From positions 1 through 64,000 of the forward strand of contig NZ_JAKVIR010000032.1 in the NCBI RefSeq assembly GCF_022601975.1: a DNA stretch of 64,000 bases, written 5' to 3'. Position numbers and translations under genes: made by a program. Shown in pieces: positions 57,797 through 64,000 of the stretch. Origin of the DNA: Pontibacter sp. E15-1. GTDB lineage: Bacteria > Bacteroidota > Bacteroidia > Cytophagales > Hymenobacteraceae. Positions within the stretch are counted from its first letter, which is position 1. Every line of letters starts with the position of its first letter. Below the pieces are notes generated by a model. The model worked only from the letters and a program-made list of their open reading frames with translations, was not told the DNA's origin and searched no databases.

Positions 57797-59443
57797 TTAG
57801 AGCGAAATCCCCCTCTTCCAGGGTATAAAATCATCCTGACCCAACTGCATGGCTTTCGTTTGCCTGTTGCCGCTGGCTACCTCTATGATAAATTCCAGCA
57901 TATCGGCCCCCATTTCCGCGATTGTCTTCTCGCCCGCAATCACAGCGCCTGTGTCGATGTCAATGATGTCGGGCATGCGCTGCGCGAGTTTCGTGTTTGA
58001 GGATACCTTGACGACCGGCGTGATCGGGTTGCCTGTCGGAGTGCCCAGCCCGGTGGTAAACAGGATGATGTTGGCACCGGAGCCCGCCATGGCGGTGGTG
58101 CTTTCCACGTCGTTGCCGGGGGTGCACAGGAGGTTCAGGCCCGGCTTGGTGGCGTACTCGCCGTAGTCGAGCACAGCGGCCACAGGGGAGGTGCCGCCTT
58201 TCTTGGCCGCCCCCGCCGACTTGATCGCATCCGTGATCAGGCCATCCTTGATGTTGCCGGGGCTTGGGTTCATGTCGAAACCGGAACCGACAGCCTCTGC
58301 CGCACGGGCATAGGTGCGCATCAGGTGCACAAAGCGGTCCGCGGTAGGCACATCCACGCAGCGGTTGATGAGTTCTTGCTCCACGCCGCACAGCTCCGGA
58401 AACTCTGAGAGCATAGACTTGCCGCCCAGCGCCACAATCAGGTCGGAGGTATGGCCCACGGTTGGGTTCGCCGAGATGCCCGAGAAACCGTCTGAGCCGC
58501 CACACTCCAGCCCGACCACCAGCTTACTGAGCGGCGCTGGCTGGCGGCGCTGCTCATTGGCCTTCGCCAACCCCAGAAAAGTGCTTTTAATGGCCTTCGC
58601 CAGCAATTCCTGCTCTGTTCCCTCTTGCTGCTGCTCCAGCACAATCAGCGGTTTGGCTACGTCGGGGTCCAGTGCCCGTAGCTTCTCCTCCAGTATACCG
58701 GCCTGCGCGTTCTGGCAGCCCAGGCTCAGCACCGTGGCCCCGGCCACGTTCGGGTTGTGGATATACCCCGCCAGCAGGGCGCACAGTGCATCAGCGTCCT
58801 GGCGGGTTCCGCCGCAGCCGCCCTCGTGTGTCAGAAACTTTATACCGTCGATATTCTCAAACAAGCGCTGCCGGCCGTTCGACGTTTGGCTTTCGAGGGG
58901 AAGCTCCGCAATGGCCGCTGTGTTGCCCGACCGGTATAGCTCCACCATCTGCTGCACATACGCCTTATACATATTCTGGTGGCCAAAGCCAAGCTCTTCC
59001 AGGAAAGCCTGTTTAATGGTGTCGACGTTTCTGTTCTCGCAAAACACCAGCGGGATTACGAGCCAGTAGTTTGCCGTGCCCACCTGCCCGTCGGGGCGAT
59101 GGTAACCCTGGAAAGTGGCGTTGGCCCACCGGCTCACATCCGGTACCTGCCAGCCCGTAGTGGCGGTTTTGCCCGCGAAAGGGGAGGCCTGGTGATGCAC
59201 GTTCTCCGTGGAAATGCGCGCGCCAGCCGGTATTGCCCGCACAGCCTTCCCGACCAGTATGCCATACATGATAATCTCGTCGCCGGGCTGCATGTCCTGC
59301 ACCGTGAACTTGTGTTTGGCAGGTATGGGCTCGGTGAGCGTCAGGGTATCCGTGTCGTGAACGACCGTTTCGCCCGCGGCGAGGTCGGTGAGGGCCACCA
59401 GCACATTGTCGCTGGGGTGTATCTGGAGAGTTTTGCTGGACAT
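57797..59443 (-). CDS. uxaA: Altronate dehydratase
   Basis: Dehydrates D-altronate to 2-keto-3-deoxygluconate, linking UxaB to KdgK. 548 residues in one chain, with an N-terminal SAF domain (about 10-85: IHPSDNVLVALTDLAAGETVV) and the large C-terminal domain, with RPDGQVGTANYWLVIPLVFCEN, THEGGCGGTRQDADAL, LGCQNAQ and VGLECGGSDGFSGISANPTVG. It is separated from the rest of the uxa genes by about 30 kb, but its leader has a perfect GCAATCGATTGC palindrome (59463-59474) like the tandem sites before susC, so it is likely co-regulated with the pectin locus. Cys-rich conserved blocks fit Fe-dependent dehydratases. Confidence 0.96.
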   Translation of the reverse strand: MSSKTLQIHPSDNVLVALTDLAAGETVVHDTDTLTLTEPIPAKHKFTVQDMQPGDEIIMYGILVGKAVRAIPAGARISTENVHHQASPFAGKTATTGWQVPDVSRWANATFQGYHRPDGQVGTANYWLVIPLVFCENRNVDTIKQAFLEELGFGHQNMYKAYVQQMVELYRSGNTAAIAELPLESQTSNGRQRLFENIDGIKFLTHEGGCGGTRQDADALCALLAGYIHNPNVAGATVLSLGCQNAQAGILEEKLRALDPDVAKPLIVLEQQQEGTEQELLAKAIKSTFLGLAKANEQRRQPAPLSKLVVGLECGGSDGFSGISANPTVGHTSDLIVALGGKSMLSEFPELCGVEQELINRCVDVPTADRFVHLMRTYARAAEAVGSGFDMNPSPGNIKDGLITDAIKSAGAAKKGGTSPVAAVLDYGEYATKPGLNLLCTPGNDVESTTAMAGSGANIILFTTGLGTPTGNPITPVVKVSSNTKLAQRMPDIIDIDTGAVIAGEKTIAEMGADMLEFIIEVASGNRQTKAMQLGQDDFIPWKRGISL

Positions 59444-59462
59444 AAGCTAAGTTATAGATTGT

Positions 59463-59474
59463 GCAATCGATTGC
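59463..59474. promoter_or_regulatory. Perfect palindromic operator before uxaA
   Basis: GCAATCGATTGC is a perfect 12-base palindrome with central CG, 19 bases upstream of the uxaA ATG. It is followed by TCAG as at the second susC site. The type fits a LacI-family repressor; which regulator binds is not shown. Confidence 0.62.
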
Positions 59475-59838
59475 TCAGTTGCAAATAATGTAATTTCTCG
59501 GAGAAAAGAAAATAAGTAAGCCAGAAAAATCAGGATTTAAAAGCCATCCGGGCTTTTTTAGCGCGCAGCAGCGCAGGAGGGTATACAGGACAGGTTGCTT
59601 TTTTGTAAGCTGCTGGTTCTCTGCTTATTGCCTCTGTAGGGTATGGAGGCGGATTATCGTGCCCTGCTTCAGAGAATGCGACCCACAGACAGGTATGGCC
59701 AACTATACCGGAGAACACATTGAGGAGGAAAAAATATTTTCTAGTTTATTAGAACTATTGTATATATAGATTCGTATATTCAGTAATTCCTTTAGTAGAA
59801 TTGTTGTTTGTTAAAATGGTTAGCGATTGGTTTTGCTG

Positions 59839-59872
59839 AAAATACCCCGGTCAGAAATGACCGGGGTATTTT
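59839..59872 (-). terminator. Terminator downstream of the TolC-type gene
   Basis: A perfect 15-base-pair stem (AAAATACCCCGGTCA at 59839-59853, its complement at 59858-59872) closed by a GAAA tetraloop. T-runs occur on both sides; the minus-strand gene ending at 59936 is the only one it can serve. Confidence 0.8.
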
Positions 59873-59935
59873 TGTGTGTATGGGTCATGGCGAGAACCCC
59901 TCTGCGTGGGTATAAATCCGGCCGCAGATGACAGG

Positions 59936-61276
59936 CTACTGCAGCAGCGAGCCGCTCAGTCGCCTCAGCTCTGTTTCTGAGGTTTTGGCCTCATACCGGA
60001 TATCGATCAGGCGGTTCTCGGCCAGCAACTGGTTCCGCTGCGCCTCACGCAGCTCAATGGCGTTCAGCAAGCCCAGGCGGTACCGCTCCAGCGCAATTTC
60101 GGCGTTTTCCTTCGCCAGCGTCACGTTCGATTCTTCCAACTCCAGCAGCTTCAGGCGGTTGGCGTACTGGCTGTAGGCCTTCGCCAGGTCTGCCTGCAGC
60201 CTGTTCTCCTCTTGCTGCAACTGCAGCGTGGTGGTCTCCAGCGTGATGCGCGCGTTCTGTGCCAGCCGGTTGGTGTTAAAGCCGTTAAAGATCGGCAGGC
60301 TGACCGTCAGGCCATAGTTATACCCCAGGTTGCGGTTAAACTGGGGCTGAAAATCGTTGAGGGGATCGGTCTCGGAGCGGTTGAAGTTATAGGCGCTCGT
60401 GACCCCAACCACCGGAAAGCGGCTGGCCTGGACAGACCTGATATCCAGGGTGGCGATCTCGCGGTTCAGTTGCAGGCGCAGAAGAAGCGGGTTTGCCGCG
60501 AGCAGGCCATTGTCCATCTGGCCATAGTTCAGCGTCGCGTCCACCTCTATCCCGTCGCTGACCGTGAAGGTGATGTCCGGGTCGCGGCCCAGGAGCTGGT
60601 TCAGGGTGATCTTCGCGTTTTGTAAGCTTTCTTCCTGCCTGAGGAGCTCGGAGCGGTCGGCGTTGTAGTCTACTTGGGCCCGGAGGATCTCTACCTTTGC
60701 GCTCACACCTACCTCATACTGGGCTCTTGCCAGTTCTACGCGCTGTTCCGAAATCGTGATGGCATCCTGTATGGCCTGCATCCTGCGCCCCTGGCGGACA
60801 ACCTCGTAATACGCGTCCGAGATATCGGCCACGGTATTCTCCACCGTCTGCCGCGTAAACAGCTTCCCGGATTTCTCGAGGGCCGTCAGCCTTTCGTAGT
60901 TAATAAACATGCCGAGGCCATCGAAAATAGTCCAGCTGAGATTTACGCTGTAGTTCAGGTTGTTGGAGGTGGCCCCCGTGCGCGTCACCGGTTCGCGGGC
61001 CTTAAACTCCTGCCTCGAGTTGTTCTCGCTGAACAATCGGGTAGCACGGGCATCAACACGGGGCAGAAAACCGGCATTGCCATACGTAACGTTGTTGGCC
61101 GCGATATCATCTTGCTTATCGGCTATCCGGATGTCGTAGTTTTGCGCGAGCCCGATGCGGATGGCCTCCTGCAGCGTGAGCTGCTGCTGGCCAAAGGAAA
61201 CAAAGGGCGAAAGCAGCGCGAGTGCGGTGAGCACTAGCGCTGTGGGGGTAAAGGATGACATAAATCGTTTCTCCAC
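59936..61276 (-). CDS. TolC-family outer membrane efflux protein
   Basis: Outer membrane exit duct for an RND pump. 446 residues with a signal peptide (MSSFTPTALVLTALALLSPFVSFGQ; ATG 61261 is an alternative start to 61276). The two OEP repeats are visible: LTLQEAIRIGLAQNYDIRIADKQ and the matching LEESNVTLAKENAEIALERYRLGLLNAIELREAQRNQLLAENRLIDIRYEAKTSE-type coiled coil (AEIALERYRLGLLNAIELRE). Long alpha-helical segments alternate with beta strands as expected. It starts 34 bases after the RND gene, so it is in the same operon. The substrate is unknown. Confidence 0.93.
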   Translation of the reverse strand: MEKRFMSSFTPTALVLTALALLSPFVSFGQQQLTLQEAIRIGLAQNYDIRIADKQDDIAANNVTYGNAGFLPRVDARATRLFSENNSRQEFKAREPVTRTGATSNNLNYSVNLSWTIFDGLGMFINYERLTALEKSGKLFTRQTVENTVADISDAYYEVVRQGRRMQAIQDAITISEQRVELARAQYEVGVSAKVEILRAQVDYNADRSELLRQEESLQNAKITLNQLLGRDPDITFTVSDGIEVDATLNYGQMDNGLLAANPLLLRLQLNREIATLDIRSVQASRFPVVGVTSAYNFNRSETDPLNDFQPQFNRNLGYNYGLTVSLPIFNGFNTNRLAQNARITLETTTLQLQQEENRLQADLAKAYSQYANRLKLLELEESNVTLAKENAEIALERYRLGLLNAIELREAQRNQLLAENRLIDIRYEAKTSETELRRLSGSLLQ

Positions 61277-61310
61277 GGGGTATACCTGTTGTCTGTTTTT
61301 TTGAGTCGGT

Positions 61311-64000
61311 TTACTTGATCAGGGCAGGCTCCTGCTTGCGTTGCGGAAGGTGCTGCTCTGTTTCGTCTTCGTCTTCCTGCTTGTGCGAGACATTAGCCTC
61401 GGCGGATGAGAAGTAGGAGTAGACTGCCGGAATAACATACAGCGTGAGGCCGGTGGAGAAGATGAGGCCTCCCACCACGGCGATACCCATCGACACGCGG
61501 CTCTCAGAACCCGCACCCAGTGCCAGGGCAATCGGCAGCGTACCCAGTATGGTAGACATCGATGTCATCAGGATCGGGCGGAAACGCTGTACGGCGGCAT
61601 CGGTGGCGGCCTCCAGCTTGCTGAGGCCAGCCTCCTTGCGCTGGTTGGCAAACTCCACCAACAAAATACCGTTCTTCGTCACCAAGCCCACCAGCATGAT
61701 CATACCGATCTGGCTGAAGATATTGAGCGTTTCGCCGAAGTACCAGATGCTGATAAGGGCACCTCCCAGGGCAAGCGGCACCGTGAACATGATGATCACC
61801 GGGTCGCGGAAGCTCTCGAACTGCGCCGACAGCGCCAGGTAAATCAGGCCCAGGGCCAGCAAGAACGCAAAGATCAGGCTGCTGGAGCTTTCGGAGAAGT
61901 CGCGCGACTGCCCGGACAGCGACCGTTGGTAGGTATCGTCCAGCACCTTGTCGGCGATGGCGTCCATGGCGGCCAGACCGTCGCTGATGGTTTTGCCTTT
62001 TGCCAGCGAGGCGCTGAAGGTGGCGGCCGCGAAGCGGTTGAAGCGGTAGAGTTGCGGCGAGGCGCTTTCCTCGCTCAGCTCAATAAGGTTGTCCAGCTGG
62101 ATCAGTTCCCCGGTGTTGTTCTTTACATACAGGCTGCGCAGGTCGATGGGGGCTGCGCGGTTCTCACGGCTCACCTGCCCGATCACCTGGTACTGCTTTC
62201 CATCTTTGATGAAGTAGCCGAAGCGCTGCCCGCTAAGGCCGGCCTGCAGGGTCTGGGCCACATCGCGCACACTCACGCCCATGGCCTGGGCCTTCTCGCG
62301 GTTAATGTCTACGCGCAGCTCGGGCTTGTTGAATTTCAGATTCACGTCCACAAAGCCAAAGGTAGGGTCCTGGCGGGCGGCGTCCATGATCTGCGGGATG
62401 ATGTCGCGCAGCTTCGAGCCGTCCGGCGACTGCACCACAAACTGCACCGGTTGCCCGGCCCCGCGGCCACCGCCCAGCCCCTTATCGCCGGAGGCGAAGG
62501 CGCGTGCGCCGGTCAGTTGGCCCGACAGCCTGCCGATCTCCTCGACCACCTCCTGCTGCGTCTGGTTGCGCTTGGCGGCGTCCACCAGCTTCACGCGCAG
62601 GAAGCCCGAATTGGAGCCGCCCCCGCCAAAGCCCGGCGAGGTCATGGCCACCATGTTGTCGATGCCTTTGATCGAGTCGTTCACCAGCTGCGTCAGCTCG
62701 CTCATGTACTCATCCATAAACTCGTACGAGGCACCTTCCGGACCGGTCACGCCGATACGCATACCGCCACGGTCCTCGTCCGGGGCCAGCTCGGAGGGCA
62801 GGTTTTTCATCAGGAGGAATATGCCCCCGGCCGCCAGAATCACAATCACGAAGGCCATCCAGCGCACGCCCATAAAGCTTTCGAGGCTGCTGCGGTAGCC
62901 GTTGGTGAGGCCCGTGAAGAACGGCTCTGTTTTGCGGTAGAACCAGTTGGGCCGGTCGCGGTGCTTGAGCATGCGCGAGCACATCATCGGGGTAAGCGTG
63001 AGCGACACAAAGGAGGAGATGATCACGGAGCCCGCCACCACAATGCCGAACTCGCGGAACAGGCGGCCGGTTATACCCTCCAGGAAAATCACGGGCATAA
63101 ACACAGCCGCCAGGGCCACTGTGGTGGAGATAATGGCAAAGTAAATTTCCTCGGAGCCTTTTTTAGCCGCCTTCATGGGCTGCTGGCCGCCTTCTATGCG
63201 GGCGTAGATGTTCTCCAGCATCACAATGGCATCGTCCACCACCAGCCCGATGGCCAGCACGATACCCAACAGCGTGAGCACGTTGATGGAGAAATCCATG
63301 AGGTACATGATAAAGAAGGAGCCGATGAGCGAAACAGGTATGGCCACTACCGGTATAACCGTGGAGCGCCAGTCGCGCAGGAACAGGAAGATGATGATCA
63401 CCACCAGCCCGAAGGCAACAAAGATGGTTTCTTTTACCTCTGAGATGGAGGCCTTGATGTACTGGGTGTTATCGAAGCCGATCACGGTTTCGATGTCTTC
63501 AGGCAGGTCTTTCTTGATCTGCTCCAGGCGCACGTAAAATTCATCGGCAATCTCGACCTGGTTAGAGCCAGGCTGCGGAATGAGCACAATGCCTACCATC
63601 GGGATGCCGTCGCGGCGCAGGATGGATTTCTCGTTTTCCGGGGCCAGCTCGGCATGGCCGATGTCGGCGAAGCGGATCAGGCGGTCCGCGTCCTCCCGAA
63701 CGATCAGCTGGTTAAACTCATCTGCTGTGGAGATACGCCCCATGGTGCGCACCGAAAGCTCGGTGGTGGCCCCTTCGATCCGGCCGGAAGGCAGCTCCAG
63801 GTTTTGGCGGGCTAACGCGTTTTGCACATCGACCGGGGTAACGCGCAGCGCGGCCAGCCTGTCAGGGTCCAGCCACAGGCGCATCGAGTAGCGCTTCTCG
63901 CCCCATATATCCACAGAGCTCACGCCAGGTATGGTTTGCAGCCGCTCTTTGAACACGTCCTGGGCAATGGCCGACAGGTCCAGCAGCGAGCGGGTGGCGC
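61311..64000 (-). CDS. RND-family efflux transporter permease (5' end outside the window)
   Basis: Inner-membrane proton-driven efflux pump of the AcrB/MexF type, partial: the reading frame runs to base 64000 without a start, so roughly the first 100-150 residues lie outside. The visible part covers porter subdomains, TM4 with the proton-relay pair in GLVVDDAIVMLENIYARIEGG, the docking domain (GLGGGRGAGQPVQFVV), and the C-terminal helices including SQIGMIMLVGLVTKNGILLVEF and RFRPILMTSMSTILGTLPIALALGAG. It ends in an acidic, Gln-rich tail (SHKQEDEDETEQH). The tolC-type gene is 34 bases downstream; a membrane fusion protein gene is probably upstream outside the window. Confidence 0.95.
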   Translation of the reverse strand, partial: ATRSLLDLSAIAQDVFKERLQTIPGVSSVDIWGEKRYSMRLWLDPDRLAALRVTPVDVQNALARQNLELPSGRIEGATTELSVRTMGRISTADEFNQLIVREDADRLIRFADIGHAELAPENEKSILRRDGIPMVGIVLIPQPGSNQVEIADEFYVRLEQIKKDLPEDIETVIGFDNTQYIKASISEVKETIFVAFGLVVIIIFLFLRDWRSTVIPVVAIPVSLIGSFFIMYLMDFSINVLTLLGIVLAIGLVVDDAIVMLENIYARIEGGQQPMKAAKKGSEEIYFAIISTTVALAAVFMPVIFLEGITGRLFREFGIVVAGSVIISSFVSLTLTPMMCSRMLKHRDRPNWFYRKTEPFFTGLTNGYRSSLESFMGVRWMAFVIVILAAGGIFLLMKNLPSELAPDEDRGGMRIGVTGPEGASYEFMDEYMSELTQLVNDSIKGIDNMVAMTSPGFGGGGSNSGFLRVKLVDAAKRNQTQQEVVEEIGRLSGQLTGARAFASGDKGLGGGRGAGQPVQFVVQSPDGSKLRDIIPQIMDAARQDPTFGFVDVNLKFNKPELRVDINREKAQAMGVSVRDVAQTLQAGLSGQRFGYFIKDGKQYQVIGQVSRENRAAPIDLRSLYVKNNTGELIQLDNLIELSEESASPQLYRFNRFAAATFSASLAKGKTISDGLAAMDAIADKVLDDTYQRSLSGQSRDFSESSSSLIFAFLLALGLIYLALSAQFESFRDPVIIMFTVPLALGGALISIWYFGETLNIFSQIGMIMLVGLVTKNGILLVEFANQRKEAGLSKLEAATDAAVQRFRPILMTSMSTILGTLPIALALGAGSESRVSMGIAVVGGLIFSTGLTLYVIPAVYSYFSSAEANVSHKQEDEDETEQHLPQRKQEPALIK

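Larger units (their letters stand above)
59444..59935. other. Intergenic region between uxaA and the TolC-type gene
   Basis: The uxaA leader includes the operator at 59463-59474. A small AAAAGCC/GGCTTTT hairpin lies around 59538-59558, A/T-rich sequence around 59735-59780, and the terminator at 59839-59872. No gene is supported; a 62-codon frame on the minus strand (59530-59718) has no family features. Confidence 0.5.

Noticed and set aside
59530..59718. A 62-codon minus-strand frame in the uxaA/tolC gap
   Set aside because: No start context, no hydrophobic or family features, overlaps a small hairpin.
61926..63443. A 505-codon plus-strand open frame opposite the RND pump
   Set aside because: Shadow of the pump gene with composition typical of antisense frames (His, Gly and Ala rich).

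Overview
The window looks like part of a Bacteroidota chromosome, most likely an aerobic, fairly GC-rich member of Cytophagales/Hymenobacteraceae such as Pontibacter. That placement is inference, based on paired SusC/SusD genes, many lipoproteins, a Nudix-type arabinose regulator, a split PntAA/PntAB/PntB transhydrogenase and Bacteroidota-type TAnnTTTG -7 elements. I see no tRNA, rRNA, CRISPR array, transposase or phage gene. Almost everything serves the breakdown of pectin: arabinan side chains, homogalacturonan backbone and acetylated rhamnogalacturonan.

Layout. (1) 0.2-7.2 kb, plus strand: GH2, two GH43 lipoproteins, an aldose 1-epimerase and a HAD phosphatase. (2) 7.3-14.1 kb, minus strand: L-arabinose catabolism in the order araR (degenerate Nudix regulator), araB, araD, Na+ symporter, araA. 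(3) 14.4-17.3 kb, minus: pntAA-pntAB-pntB. (4) 18.1 kb, plus: a TetR-type regulator. (5) 18.7-28.1 kb, minus: a truncated kduI relic, a LacI-type regulator, uxaB, then uxaC-kdgK-eda-dctP-dctQ-dctM for galacturonate uptake and catabolism. (6) 28.6-50 kb, plus: a large pectin utilisation locus with susC, susD, a DUF4957/DUF5123 lipoprotein, two PL1 pectate lyases, DUF4861, two CE8 pectin methylesterases, GH105, GH43, GH28, PL10 and two CE12 acetylesterases. (7) 50.2-56.2 kb, plus: a DUF1080 protein, a beta-propeller fused to an azurin-like copper domain, and an alpha/beta hydrolase. (8) 56.5-59.4 kb, minus: class 1 fructose-1,6-bisphosphatase and altronate dehydratase uxaA. (9) 59.9-64 kb, minus: a TolC-type outer membrane protein and an RND pump cut by the window end.

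How it works together. Pectin fragments are de-esterified (CE8, CE12), cut (PL1, PL10, GH28), imported (SusCD; monomers by the TRAP system) and stripped of arabinose (GH43, GH2). Arabinose goes through AraA-AraB-AraD to xylulose 5-phosphate. Galacturonate goes UxaC-UxaB-UxaA-KdgK-Eda to pyruvate and glyceraldehyde 3-phosphate, and FBPase can carry the triose into gluconeogenesis. The lyase branch needs KduI and KduD to reach KDG, but the only kduI here is a 92-codon deletion relic and kduD is absent. Two palindromes link the units: GCAATCGATTGC-like sites before susC (tandem) and uxaA, and GTAAACGTTT sites before kduI-relic/lacI and uxaC. The least explained parts are the DUF1080/propeller-cupredoxin pair, the DUF4957/DUF5123 and DUF4861 proteins, and a genome-style excess of the word GGTATA/TATACC.
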